Positions 42,743 to 51,588 are shown, counted from the first letter of the stretch. The stretch: 64,000 nt of DNA from Mesorhizobium sp. Root552 (GCF_001427285.1 NZ_LMFV01000063.1:1-64000), one strand, 5' to 3'. Notes: generated by a model from the sequence alone, not told the origin. Numbers and translations: made by a program.

Positions 42743-44830
42743 ATGGCCATCAGCGAAAGCATCTCGACCGGCACTGCGGCGCGCAACGGCCGCGACGTCT
42801 TTTTCGCGCTGGGCATCGTCATCATCCTGGCCGTACTGTTCCTGCCGATCCCGGCGTTCCTCATCGATATCGGACTTGCCTTCTCGATCGCCTTGTCTGT
42901 GCTGATCCTGATGGTCGCGCTGTGGATCCAACGGCCCCTCGATTTCTCGTCTTTCCCCACGATCCTGCTGATCGCCACGATGTTGCGGCTTTCGCTCAAC
43001 ATCGCCACCACCCGCATGATCCTGTCGCATGGCAACGAAGGCACCCATGCCGCCGGCTACGTCATCAGCGGCTTTTCCAAGCTGGTCATGTCGAGCGATT
43101 TCGTCATCGGCCTGATCGTGTTCCTGATCCTCATCGTGGTGAATTTCATCGTCATCACCAAGGGCGCAACCCGCATCGCGGAAGTGGGTGCGCGCTTCAC
43201 CCTCGATGCCATCCCTGGCAAGCAGATGTCGATCGACGCCGATCTTTCCGCCGGCACGATCGACGACAAGACGGCGCAGTTGCGGCGTCGCGAACTGGAA
43301 GAGGAATCCTCCTTCTTCGGCTCCATGGACGGTGCTTCCAAATTCGTTCGCGGCGATGCCATCGCAGGTCTCATCATCACCGCCATCAACATTGTGGGTG
43401 GCATCGCCATAGGCTACTTGCGTCATGGCATGAGCATGGGCGAAGCAGCCGACGTGTTCATCAAGCTGTCCGTCGGTGACGGCCTCGTCACCCAGATCCC
43501 GGCGCTGATCGTATCGCTCGCTGCCGGTCTTTTGGTCTCCAAGGGCGGTACGCGCGGTTCGGCTGACCAGGCCGTGTTCGGCCAGCTCGGCGCATATCCG
43601 CGGGCGCTTTACGTTGCAGCCTCGCTGCTCGCTTTGCTTGGCATGATGCCCGGCCTGCCGCTCGTTCCATTTCTCGTGCTCGCGCTGGCCATGGCTGGCC
43701 TGGGTTATGTCATTCCGCTTCGTCACAATCGTGAGATTGCCGAACAGGAAGCGGTGAAGAAAACCGAAGCTGCCGCAAAGGCGGAGGAAGAAAAGAACTC
43801 GGTCAAGGCTTCGCTGGCCACGGCCGAGATAGAACTTCTCATCGGCAAGCAGCTATCCACCCGCCTGCTGAGTTCGCATCAGGAACTTGCCTTCCGCATG
43901 TCGAAGATGCGCAAGAAATTCGCCACCCAATATGGCTTCGTCGTGCCGGAAGTTCGCCTGACCGACGACTTCGCCATCCCCCCCAAGAGCTACCAGATCA
44001 AGATCCACGGCACGGTTTTGGCCGAATACGAAATGCGCGTGGGCGAAATCATGGTGTTATTGGGCACGCGCGACATGCCCGATATTCCTGGAGAAGAAGT
44101 GCGTGAGCCGGCTTTCGGCATGCGCGCCTACTCCGTCATGGATACCTTCGCCGAGGACCTGAAGCGCGAGCAATTCACCTATGCCGACAATATGTCGGTG
44201 CTGCTTACGCATCTGTCGGAGGTAATTCGCAACAACCTGCCGCAGTTGCTGTCCTACAAGGACATGAAGGCTTTGCTCGAGCGGCAGGACCCGGAATACC
44301 GCAAACTGGCCGATGAGATTTGCACAACCCACATCTCCTATCCGGGCCTGCAAGCGGTCTTGAAACTGCTCCTCGCCGAGCGCGTTTCGATCCGCAACCT
44401 GCACCTCATCATCGAGGCGATTGCCGAAATCGCGCCGCACGTACGCCGCACCGAGCAGATAGTCGAACATGTTCGCATCCGCATGGCTCAGCAAATCTGC
44501 GGTGACCTCTCAGAAGGCGGCGTTCTCAAGGTCCTGCGTCTCGGCAACCGCTGGGACCTTGCATTCCACCAGAGTCTGAAGCGCGACACCAAGGGCGAGA
44601 TACGCGAGTTCGATATCGACCCGCGCCAACTCGAGGAATTCGGACAGGACGCCACCAAGGCGATCCGCAAGCATCTGGAAGCCGGCGAACGGTTCGTGCT
44701 CGTCACCGCGCCGGATGCCCGGCCTTATGTTCGCATGATCGTCGAACGCCTGTTCACGACGCTACCTGTGCTGTCGCACGTCGAGATCGCCAAGGGCGTC
44801 GAAATCAGGGTGCTTGGGACCATATCGTGA
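42743..44830 (+). CDS. flhA: flagellar export gate protein FlhA
   Basis: FlhA is the large export-gate subunit whose cytoplasmic ring receives substrates. The 695-residue protein has an N-terminal block of about eight membrane helices, the FHIPEP-family signature GRDVFFALGIVIILAVLFLPIPAFLIDIGLAFSIALS and MRLSLNIATTRMILSHG-like segment. The large soluble C-terminal half begins near residue 330. ATG 42743 gives the usual length; the upstream ATG at 42698 has no support. It overlaps fliR by four bases. Confidence 0.96.
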   Translation: MAISESISTGTAARNGRDVFFALGIVIILAVLFLPIPAFLIDIGLAFSIALSVLILMVALWIQRPLDFSSFPTILLIATMLRLSLNIATTRMILSHGNEGTHAAGYVISGFSKLVMSSDFVIGLIVFLILIVVNFIVITKGATRIAEVGARFTLDAIPGKQMSIDADLSAGTIDDKTAQLRRRELEEESSFFGSMDGASKFVRGDAIAGLIITAINIVGGIAIGYLRHGMSMGEAADVFIKLSVGDGLVTQIPALIVSLAAGLLVSKGGTRGSADQAVFGQLGAYPRALYVAASLLALLGMMPGLPLVPFLVLALAMAGLGYVIPLRHNREIAEQEAVKKTEAAAKAEEEKNSVKASLATAEIELLIGKQLSTRLLSSHQELAFRMSKMRKKFATQYGFVVPEVRLTDDFAIPPKSYQIKIHGTVLAEYEMRVGEIMVLLGTRDMPDIPGEEVREPAFGMRAYSVMDTFAEDLKREQFTYADNMSVLLTHLSEVIRNNLPQLLSYKDMKALLERQDPEYRKLADEICTTHISYPGLQAVLKLLLAERVSIRNLHLIIEAIAEIAPHVRRTEQIVEHVRIRMAQQICGDLSEGGVLKVLRLGNRWDLAFHQSLKRDTKGEIREFDIDPRQLEEFGQDATKAIRKHLEAGERFVLVTAPDARPYVRMIVERLFTTLPVLSHVEIAKGVEIRVLGTIS

Positions 44831-45579
44831 GCGCGCTGGCGGAAGGTGTCGTCCTGGCGGCGTTCCTTGCCTTTTGCCGCATCGGCGCGTGCTTCATGAT
44901 TATGCCCGGCCTTTCCAGCGTGCGTGTTCCCCTGCAGGTGCGCCTGTTCCTTGCGGTTGCCGTCACCGCCGGCCTGCTCGTTTTCCTCTGGGACCGCATC
45001 TATCCGTTCGTCGACGCTCGCCCTGCCGTATTTGCCCCGATGATCGTTTCAGAGCTTTTGATTGGTGGCCTGATCGGTGCCATGACGCGGCTCTACATGG
45101 AGGCTCTACGCTTCATCGGCGCCGCGCTCGCAATGCAGATCGGTTTCAACAGCATGGGCGGTCCGTCAATCGAAGAGGCCGAGCCACAGGCAGCTTTGGC
45201 CGCGCTGATTTCGTTTTCAGCCCTGCTGCTGCTTTTCGTCTTCGATTTCCATCAGGAGGTGATCCGTGCGCTGGTGTCTTCCTACGCCGTTGCCCCGGTC
45301 AACGTGTTCTTCAATCCGCAGGCGGCGTTGGTCGACGTCGCCGACACCCTCTCGGAAAGCTTCTTCCTCGTCATACGGCTTGGCAGCCCATTCATCGCCT
45401 ATGCCATTCTGGTCAACCTGACGATCGGCTTCGTCAACAAGCTCACCCCGCAAATTCCGATCTACTTCATCTCGCTGCCATTCGTCATCGCAGGCGGCCT
45501 TATCCTGTTCTACTTCGCCTTCGGCACGATGCTGTCCCTGTTCGTGGACGGCTTCATCGACATCACATTGGCAAGGTAG
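44827..45579 (+). CDS. fliR: flagellar export gate protein FliR
   Basis: FliR completes the FliPQR channel. The 250-residue, highly hydrophobic protein has about six membrane helices and the family motif PLQVRLFLAVAVTAGLL followed by MQIGFNSMGGPSIEEAEPQ. The start overlaps the flhA stop (GTGA). FliJ-like and flgJ genes follow closely. Confidence 0.96.
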   Translation: MSALAEGVVLAAFLAFCRIGACFMIMPGLSSVRVPLQVRLFLAVAVTAGLLVFLWDRIYPFVDARPAVFAPMIVSELLIGGLIGAMTRLYMEALRFIGAALAMQIGFNSMGGPSIEEAEPQAALAALISFSALLLLFVFDFHQEVIRALVSSYAVAPVNVFFNPQAALVDVADTLSESFFLVIRLGSPFIAYAILVNLTIGFVNKLTPQIPIYFISLPFVIAGGLILFYFAFGTMLSLFVDGFIDITLAR

Positions 45580-45583
45580 GGCG

Positions 45584-45967
45584 ATGACGTCTCGCAAGGA
45601 ACGCCTGAAGAAACTCGTCCAGGTGCAGGAGCAGTTGAAGGCGTTGCATGAAACGCGCCGGGCAACCTTTCTCTCCAACGCGGCCGCCGCGAAACTGGAA
45701 GCAGAAACGCTGGTGGAAACCTTCGATGCGCCCGGTTCCCTGTCGGGCCTGTTTCCCGATCTCTACAATCGAAGGATCGCGAACGCCGTAGCACGAAGCG
45801 AAGCCGATCTTGAAAATGCCCGCAACGAAGCCGCACTTGTCGCGAAGGCAACGGCAAGGACCAATATGGTCGAGCGCGCCTATGACGAAGCCCGTCGCCT
45901 CGAGGAGCGCCACCAGTCCGACCGGGAGCGACTCGAGCTCATCGAGCAGAAGCGTCCATCCGAGTAA
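45584..45967 (+). CDS. fliJ: FliJ-like coiled-coil protein
   Basis: This 127-residue, almost fully helical, charged protein (RKERLKKLVQVQEQLKALHETRRATFLS, VERAYDEARRLEERHQSDRERLELIEQK) has the size, charge and position expected for FliJ, the stalk-like escort protein of the FliI ATPase. Coiled coils carry little family information, so the name depends on the context between fliR and flgJ. It starts 4 bp after fliR. Confidence 0.65.
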   Translation: MTSRKERLKKLVQVQEQLKALHETRRATFLSNAAAAKLEAETLVETFDAPGSLSGLFPDLYNRRIANAVARSEADLENARNEAALVAKATARTNMVERAYDEARRLEERHQSDRERLELIEQKRPSE

Positions 45968-46038
45968 AACCGGAACGTCAGGTTGCCACAAGCTTGCTGC
46001 GCGATGATCGCAACGACAATCGGCAGAAGGTCTTTTCC

Positions 46039-46584
46039 TTGGCGATCTCCCCACCCAGCGACATCGTTCTCGACGTTGCCCGCGCGGCCAACCCTGCCGA
46101 CATCCAGCAGGCGCGCGCCCAGTTGATGCAGCGCACCGGTGTCAGCGAGGCACAATTCTCCGTTAGCAATACCCCCGCACTGTCACGCGCGACGAGTGGG
46201 GCTGGTCCAGATGCCGCCGCCGAAAACTTCAAGCATTTCGAAGCGATGGTGTTGCAGACATTCATCCAGAACATGCTGCCGAAGGATGCCGAAGGCGTCT
46301 ACGGCAAGGGGTTGGCAGGCGACATGTGGAAGTCCCAGCTTGCCGAGCATCTGGCCGGCGTCGTTGCCGACGACGGCGGCATAGGCATCGCCAAATCCCT
46401 CGCCGCCGAACACTATCTCGACGGTAAGCGCAAGGTGCCGATCGGCCCCGTATCTACGAGCCCGCAGAAAACGGAAATCGACGACCAGGCGCGACTGTCC
46501 ACATCTCTCGTGCAGGAATTCCAGATGAAGATCACACGCACGCTGCACGACGACCAGGCTCCGGCAGCAAGCAAGAAGGTGTAG
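46039..46584 (+). CDS. flgJ: rod-binding protein FlgJ (rod cap domain only)
   Basis: FlgJ is a rod assembly cap. The 181-residue protein has the FlgJ N-terminal domain with FEAMVLQTFIQNMLPKDAEGVYGKGLAGDMWKSQLAEHLAGVVADDGGIGIAKSLA. The enterobacterial muramidase domain is absent; the transglycosylase at 33953 may replace it. I choose TTG 46039 (MAISPPSDIVLDVARA, AGAAGG 8 bases upstream) over the TTG at 45994, which would add 15 residues of poor quality. Confidence 0.88.
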   Translation: MAISPPSDIVLDVARAANPADIQQARAQLMQRTGVSEAQFSVSNTPALSRATSGAGPDAAAENFKHFEAMVLQTFIQNMLPKDAEGVYGKGLAGDMWKSQLAEHLAGVVADDGGIGIAKSLAAEHYLDGKRKVPIGPVSTSPQKTEIDDQARLSTSLVQEFQMKITRTLHDDQAPAASKKV

Positions 46585-46588
46585 CCCG

Positions 46589-47014
46589 ATGACGGACTAT
46601 TCGGAATTCACATCCAACCTGCCGGCGCCAGCGGCCAGTCCGGCGCGGCTGGTCGCCGCCCAGCATCCGGGCAACCTCGCCGCCATAATCGGGCGTATCG
46701 AGGAGGCTGTCGAAGAAGAAACAGCTTCGATCCGCAACAATCCCGCTTTCGACATCAAGGCGTCGAACGCACGCAAGAGCCGCTATCTCTACGAACTCAA
46801 CCGCGCCATCAAGGGCGTCGATCAACCGGATCTGCTCGCCGAACACCGGGAAGGGTTGACCCGCCTGCGCCAGAAGCTCGCTCGCAACGAAGCCGCGATC
46901 CTGGCGCATCTCAACGCGGTGAAGGAAGTGGCGAATTTGCTAAAGAACGCCATCCAGCACGCTGAAGCCGACGGAACCTACTCGGCCGGCCAGTTCGGCT
47001 GGGCGCAACCATGA
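46589..47014 (+). CDS. flgN: FlgN-like export chaperone
   Basis: This 141-residue helical protein (LAAIIGRIEEAVEEETASIRNNPAFDIKASNARKSRYLYELNRAIKG; ALAHLNAVKEVANLLKNAIQ-like end) matches the layout of FlgN chaperones, which hold FlgK and FlgL before export. The N(P)AFDIKASNARKSRYLYEL motif is conserved in rhizobial flagellar clusters. It lies 4 bp after flgJ. The chaperone role is inferred. Confidence 0.7.
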   Translation: MTDYSEFTSNLPAPAASPARLVAAQHPGNLAAIIGRIEEAVEEETASIRNNPAFDIKASNARKSRYLYELNRAIKGVDQPDLLAEHREGLTRLRQKLARNEAAILAHLNAVKEVANLLKNAIQHAEADGTYSAGQFGWAQP

Positions 47015-47036
47015 TCCCGGCCCGGGTCGCTACCAG

Positions 47037-47558
47037 ATGATCAAGTTCATCGTCGCTACGCTCTGGATCTGTGCCGTCACCGTCGGTGCGGTGTTCTATT
47101 CATTCCAGGCTGCCGGCGCGCGCGACGATGCAGAAGCCGCAAAGCCGATGCTGGGCGGGCTAGATTACGTCAACACCGACATCATCACCGTGCCCTATGT
47201 CCGCAACGCCCGCGTTGACGGCTACTTCCTGACGAAACTGGTGTTTACCGCCGAACCGGCCGAGTTGAAAAAGCTTTCCGTACCGCCAACGGTGATCATC
47301 ACCGATCAGGTCTACTCATACCTCTACTCGAATCCGCAACTTGATTTCTCCGACAAGACGACACTCGACCTCGATGCCTTCCGGGCAAGCCTGCGCGACA
47401 GCATCAATGCCCGTGTCGGCACCGATCTGGTCAAGGAAGTGCTGGTCGACCAGATCGATTTCCTGACCAAGGATGACATCCGCGACAACGCCAAGCGGCG
47501 GCGCAAGCCCTCCAAACCGGAAGACTCGCAAGGCACCGAGCCAAAAAGCGCGCACTAA
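47037..47558 (+). CDS. membrane-anchored FliL-like protein of unknown function
   Basis: The 173-residue protein has one N-terminal membrane helix (about 4-24, FIVATLWICAVTVGAVFYSF) and a periplasmic domain (YVNTDIITVPYVRNARVDGYFLTKLVFTAE...FRASLRDSINARVGTDLVKEVLVDQIDFL) that resembles FliL in layout. A basic hydrophilic tail follows. It ends the flagellar block. I consider a second FliL-type motor-associated protein likely but not proven. Confidence 0.75.
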   Translation: MIKFIVATLWICAVTVGAVFYSFQAAGARDDAEAAKPMLGGLDYVNTDIITVPYVRNARVDGYFLTKLVFTAEPAELKKLSVPPTVIITDQVYSYLYSNPQLDFSDKTTLDLDAFRASLRDSINARVGTDLVKEVLVDQIDFLTKDDIRDNAKRRRKPSKPEDSQGTEPKSAH

Positions 47559-47594
47559 GGCCTGCCACAAGCCGGCTGCTTGCTAGAAATCACG

Positions 47595-47624
47595 TTGACG
47601 TAAACGTCATATACGCCATATATC
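47595..47624 (+). promoter_or_regulatory. promoter with TGACGTAAACGTCA operator before the SCP2 gene
   Basis: A good -35 (TTGACG, 47595-47600) and a -10 (TATATC, 47619-47624) are separated by 18 bases. A 14-bp palindrome TGACGTAAACGTCA (47596-47609) overlaps the -35. Such ACGT-N2-ACGT palindromes with long spacers are typical of MerR-family sites, for example LiuR-like regulators of acyl-CoA metabolism. The gene start is 88 bases downstream. Confidence 0.5.
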
Positions 47625-47711
47625 CCGGAGACGGCGCCTGTGCGCCATCGAGTGGCTTGGGCATCGCCCGGGCAAATCCAATCGCTAAACGCGCAACGAC
47701 GAGGAATTGCC

Positions 47712-47996
47712 ATGGGCGTCCAGGAAATTGCAGACAGACTGAAGCCACAAGTCCAGAGCGCCGGCTTCGACCGCTCGGTCAAGTTCGACACCGGCAGCGA
47801 CGGGGTGATCCTGATCGACGGTGCCGCCATCTCCACAACGGACGGGCCCGCCGACTGCACGATCAAGCTGTCGCTCGACGATCTTGAGTCGCTGGTCGCG
47901 GGTGACCTCAATCCGACCATGGCGTTCATGACCGGCAAGCTGAAGATCGAAGGCGACATGTCGATCGCCATGCAACTCAGCCAGTTGATAGGCTGA
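47712..47996 (+). CDS. SCP2 sterol-carrier domain protein
   Basis: This 94-residue protein consists of a single SCP2 domain, a hydrophobic-ligand-binding fold (VKFDTGSDGVILIDGAAISTTDGPADCTIKLSLDDLESLVAGDLNPTMAFMTGKLKIEGDMSIAMQLSQLI). The motif GKLKIEGDM is diagnostic. ATG 47712 has GAGGAA upstream. It probably binds fatty acyl chains or other lipids in the cytoplasm; the role is unknown. It is a single-gene unit with its own promoter and a clear terminator. Confidence 0.93.
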   Translation: MGVQEIADRLKPQVQSAGFDRSVKFDTGSDGVILIDGAAISTTDGPADCTIKLSLDDLESLVAGDLNPTMAFMTGKLKIEGDMSIAMQLSQLIG

Positions 47997-48017
47997 AGCA
48001 GGTCCTCGAAAATGGAA

Positions 48018-48045
48018 AGGCCGCCTGCGTCGGGCGGCCTTTTTC
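48018..48045 (+). terminator. rho-independent terminator of the SCP2 gene
   Basis: AGGCCGCC (48018-48025) and GGCGGCCT (48033-48040) form a perfect 8-bp stem with a 7-base loop, followed by TTTTT. It also lies at the end of the convergent acetyltransferase gene. Confidence 0.92.
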
Positions 48046-48048
48046 GTT

Positions 48049-48615
48049 TCAGGCGGCTTCAGGCTTGTCCGAGCGCGACTTGCGGCCGGCAGCCGTGAGT
48101 GTACCGGTAGCGCCATCCAGCGCACCCTCGACAAGTTCCACAGCAAGAAAGCGGTGGCGCTCATAAGGGCCGGGCATAGCAAGCTCTCCGGTCTTTTCCG
48201 AAGAAAATCCGAAGCGCTGGTAGTAAGGCTCATCACCCACCAGCAGGATGGCGCGGTGACCCAGCCGCCCCGCTTCTGCAATTGCATGTTGCATCAGTGC
48301 CGAGCCGACGCCCGCGCCCTTGAGCGAAGGCTCGACGGCAAGCGGGCCAAGCAGCAGCGCGGCAGCGCTCCCTTCGCTCAGCACGACATCCCACAGCCGC
48401 ACCGTACCGACGAGCGCACCCGTCGGGTCGCGCGCGACGAAGGCCAGGCCTTCCGACGGACGCCGGCCACGCCGCAGCATTTCCGAGGACTTGCGCGTGC
48501 GTCCCGTGCCCATCGCCCGATCGAGCAGCGCTTCCCGCGCCGCGGCATCGGCGGTATTTTCAGCGACGACGGCAATGTCAGCCGCAATGTCTTGTTTGTC
48601 GTGAGCTAGTTTCAT
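48049..48615 (-). CDS. GNAT-family N-acetyltransferase (YhbS-like)
   Basis: This 188-residue acetyltransferase has the acetyl-CoA loop in VEPSLKGAGVGSALMQHAIAEAGRLGHRAILLVGDEPYYQRFGF, which matches the YhbS group; the GDEPYYQRFGF segment is characteristic. Substrate unknown. The gene ends next to the SCP2 terminator and points away from the odc gene. ATG 48615 is plausible; no alternative is better. Confidence 0.88.
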   Translation of the reverse strand: MKLAHDKQDIAADIAVVAENTADAAAREALLDRAMGTGRTRKSSEMLRRGRRPSEGLAFVARDPTGALVGTVRLWDVVLSEGSAAALLLGPLAVEPSLKGAGVGSALMQHAIAEAGRLGHRAILLVGDEPYYQRFGFSSEKTGELAMPGPYERHRFLAVELVEGALDGATGTLTAAGRKSRSDKPEAA

Positions 48616-48717
48616 TTCCGCGATCCTTCACGAGCGGAGGTTTGTTCCACAAGCGAACCGCCGCGGGCGCCTATGCATGGACGCGCCCACGTCGGGTGAT
48701 CTGAAGGGGTAGCCCCT

Positions 48718-49851
48718 TCAGATCACGTAGGATCGGAGAGGCTCGAAGCCGTTGAAGGCCACCGCCGAATAGGTGGTCGTATAGGCGCCCGTACCTTCGA
48801 TCAGCACCTCGTCGCCGATGGTCAGCGACAAAGGCAGCGGGTAAGGCGCCTTCTCGTACATCACGTCGGCTGAATCGCAGGTCGGGCCGGCCAGCACGCA
48901 AGGTGCCACCGCATCGCCGTCGCGCGGCGTTATCAGCGGATAGCGGATCGCCTCGTCCATCGTCTCGGCAAGGCCGCCGAACTTGCCGATGTCGAGATAG
49001 ACCCAGCGCACATTGTCGTTGTCGGCCTTCTTGGAAATCAACACGACTTCCGACTTAATGACACCTGCATTGCCCACCATGCCGCGGCCCGGCTCGATGA
49101 TCGTCTCCGGAATGCGGTTGCCGAAATGCTTGCTCAGCGCCTCGAAGATCGCCTGGCCATAAGCCTGCGCCGCCGGTACGTCCTTCAGGTAACGTGTCGG
49201 GAATCCACCGCCCATATTGACCATCTTGAGCACGATGCCTTCCTCGGCAAGCGTGCCGAACACCTTGGCGGCGTCGCCCAGCGCGCGATCCCAAGCGGAA
49301 AGGTCGGTCTGCTGCGAGCCAACGTGGAAGGAGACGCCATAGGCATCGAGGCCGAGTGCAGCTGCATGGCGCAGCACGTCGACGGCCATCGACGGCACAC
49401 AACCGAACTTTCGCGACAGCGGCCATTCAGCACCTTCGCCATCGGTCAGCACGCGGCAGAACACGCGGCTACCCACGGCCACACGCGCGACCTTCTCGAC
49501 CTCTTCGACGCAATCGACGGCAAAAAGCCGGATGCCCAGTTCGTAGGCACGCGCGATATCGCGCTCCTTCTTGATCGTGTTTCCGAACGAGATGCGCGAC
49601 GCCGGCGCACCGGCATCAAGCGCCATTTCGATTTCGGCCACAGAGGCAGTGTCGAAGGACGAGCCCATCGAAGCAAGCAGGCGCAGGATTTCCGGCGCGG
49701 GGTTGGCCTTCACGGCGTAGTAGATCCTGGAATCGGGCAACGCCTTCTCGAACGCGCGGAAATTGTCGCGCACGACATCGAGATCGACGACGAGGCAAGG
49801 GCCGTTCGGACGTCGGGTGGCAAGGAAGTCAAGGATACGCTGGGTTGCCAT
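48718..49851 (-). CDS. ornithine/lysine decarboxylase (alanine-racemase fold)
   Basis: This PLP-dependent decarboxylase makes putrescine (or cadaverine) for polyamine synthesis. The 377-residue protein has the Schiff-base lysine K48 in YYAVKANP, HVGSQ at 176-180, GGGFP at 214-218, EPGRGMVG at 253-260 and the substrate-site C325-D in GPTCDSADV. ATG 49851 follows GGAG by about 8 bases. The frame continues upstream to 50163, but that part coincides with a structured RNA leader. It is a single-gene unit, probably controlled by the leader. Confidence 0.94.
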   Translation of the reverse strand: MATQRILDFLATRRPNGPCLVVDLDVVRDNFRAFEKALPDSRIYYAVKANPAPEILRLLASMGSSFDTASVAEIEMALDAGAPASRISFGNTIKKERDIARAYELGIRLFAVDCVEEVEKVARVAVGSRVFCRVLTDGEGAEWPLSRKFGCVPSMAVDVLRHAAALGLDAYGVSFHVGSQQTDLSAWDRALGDAAKVFGTLAEEGIVLKMVNMGGGFPTRYLKDVPAAQAYGQAIFEALSKHFGNRIPETIIEPGRGMVGNAGVIKSEVVLISKKADNDNVRWVYLDIGKFGGLAETMDEAIRYPLITPRDGDAVAPCVLAGPTCDSADVMYEKAPYPLPLSLTIGDEVLIEGTGAYTTTYSAVAFNGFEPLRSYVI

Positions 49852-49861
49852 CAAGGTCGCT

Positions 49862-50040
49862 CCATTACGCCGAAACCGGCGTGCACAAAGGCTGCGCATG
49901 TGCGGGCGCGCGGCCTCGCATAGCGCGGTCAAACAAAGGCGGGGCGGAAGCTTCATGGAGCCGGCCGGTGGAGACACCGGGACCACGAAACGCCGTCTCG
50001 CGGCGGTGAGCTGAAGCCTTGCCCGGCTCCGGCTCGCTTT
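49862..50040 (-). ncRNA. candidate speF-type leader RNA upstream of ornithine decarboxylase
   Basis: On the minus strand upstream of odc several stems can form: GGAGCCGG (50030-50023) with CCGGCTCC (49964-49957); CGCCG/CGGCG (50005-49991) with a 5-base loop; CCGGTG-TCTC-CACCGG (49980-49965); and GGCTTCA (50018-50012) with TGAAGC (49955-49950), which crosses the first stem. A final stem ACGCCG-GTTT-CGGCGT lies close to the odc ribosome-binding site. An in-frame ATG at 49956 opens a 35-codon Cys/Arg-rich leader reading into odc. Alphaproteobacterial odc genes are known to carry the speF motif (Rfam); membership here is inferred. Confidence 0.45.
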
Positions 50041-50393
50041 GTCTGCCTTGGCTTGGATGGAAAATCCCTCCGCACTGCCGGCAATGAAGGTGTGCCTCTT
50101 CAGTAACCCCGATCTATGGACGATCGGCAGACACCAGAAAGGCCCGCACCGTCGTTGCTTCAAGGCGTCCTCGGATTGGCGGTTGGCCGCTTATCCGACC
50201 GGGTTCGTTACTTCCCGGGTACCGTCCCGATTGCCTCGCCATTCGAGGTTCGGGGGACGCCCACAGGCACGTGCGACTTTGGGCAAGCGCGATATAGGAA
50301 CATCACCCTTCACAATCAATTAAATTCTGCGGTTGGGTTGAAAAAACTGCGTCATCGAACAATGTTGCTGCAAACGTATCAGAATTGAAAACA

Positions 50394-51584
50394 ATGACAG
50401 CCTCACGCGACCCGCTCAACGCCTTCCTTGATTTGCCGCAAGTGCCTGTTGCCAATGCACAAAGCGGCCCGTTAAGCGGCCTTTCTCTGGCGGTGAAGGA
50501 CATCTTCGACGTTGCCGGCTATCGCACCGGCTGCGGCAATCCGAAGAAGTATTCCGAAGCCACAGCCGCGGCGAAATCGGCCCCATCCATCCAGAAACTG
50601 TTCGATGCGGGTGCCCGATTCGTCGGCAAGACCCAAACAGACGAATTGGCTTACTCCTTGATGGGGCAAAACGCGCACTTTCCGTTCCCGATCAACCCGA
50701 TCGCACCCGATCGAGTGACGGGCGGTTCGTCATCCGGTTCGGCCGCGGCCGTTGCGGGCGGCCTTGCTGACATCGCCATCGGCTCCGATACCGGCGGCTC
50801 GATCCGCGCGCCTGCCAGCTTCTGCGGCCTGATCGGCTTGCGAACCAGCCATGGCCGCATCTCGCTCGATGGCGCCATGAAACTGGCGTCCAGCCTCGAC
50901 ACCTTCGGTTGGTTCGCCCGCGACATGGACATCTATGAAACCGTGGGCAACCTGCTGCTGGGGAACGACGCCGAAGGCATCCGCCTGCAACGTCCCCTCT
51001 TCATGGGTTGGCAGGATGCGCTGATCACAGGACAGGAAGAAGCCGCCGAGTACAAAAGGCTGAAGACCATCGCAGCGCGTTCAGTGGGAGAGCCTCAGCC
51101 GGTTCAATTCAGCGCAACAGCCGAGCAGCTTTACTGGTGTTTCCGCCACATTCAGGCCGATGAAGCCTGGACCGAACACGGCGCATGGATTTCCAGCGGC
51201 AACCCTGAGCTCGGTCCCGGCGTCAAGGAACGCTTCGATTTCGGTCGCACGCAGGACCCGGAAGACGTGAAACGCGAACGCGCCCGCAGGTTGACAGTGA
51301 AGCAGGAATTGGCCGACCTTCTTGGTGACGACGGCTTTCTCGTCTTGCCGACGGTCCCCGGTGCTGCACCGCTGAAAGATGCCGGCCACGATGCCTTGCT
51401 CGACTATCGCGAGCGCGCCCTGAAGCTGCTCTGCCTGTCCGGCCTGTCGGGCTTTCCGCAACTCACGCTGCCGCTTGGCACCGTTCACGGCGCACCATTC
51501 GGCCTGTCGCTGCTTGGACCGGCCGGAAGTGACAAGGCGCTATTGAAGCTGGGGCGCAAAATCCTCGACGCGGCAAAAGGTTGA
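50394..51584 (+). CDS. amidase (amidase-signature family)
   Basis: This 396-residue hydrolase of amides has the Ser-cisSer-Lys triad visible: K35 in SLAVKDIFDV, cis-Ser at S112/S113 in TGGSSSGSAAAVAGG, and the nucleophile S136 in SDTGGSIRAP. ATG 50394 is taken; a TTG nine bases upstream would add three residues. The LysR gene follows 4 bp later and is probably co-transcribed. The substrate cannot be deduced. The 230-bp stretch before it contains the odc promoter region and nothing else I can identify. Confidence 0.93.
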   Translation: MTASRDPLNAFLDLPQVPVANAQSGPLSGLSLAVKDIFDVAGYRTGCGNPKKYSEATAAAKSAPSIQKLFDAGARFVGKTQTDELAYSLMGQNAHFPFPINPIAPDRVTGGSSSGSAAAVAGGLADIAIGSDTGGSIRAPASFCGLIGLRTSHGRISLDGAMKLASSLDTFGWFARDMDIYETVGNLLLGNDAEGIRLQRPLFMGWQDALITGQEEAAEYKRLKTIAARSVGEPQPVQFSATAEQLYWCFRHIQADEAWTEHGAWISSGNPELGPGVKERFDFGRTQDPEDVKRERARRLTVKQELADLLGDDGFLVLPTVPGAAPLKDAGHDALLDYRERALKLLCLSGLSGFPQLTLPLGTVHGAPFGLSLLGPAGSDKALLKLGRKILDAAKG

Positions 51585-51588
51585 TACC

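Noticed and set aside
48718..50163. 481-residue version of ornithine decarboxylase
   Set aside because: The N-terminal 104 residues are not protein-like for the family and coincide with a structured leader; ATG 49851 has a proper ribosome-binding site and gives the normal length.
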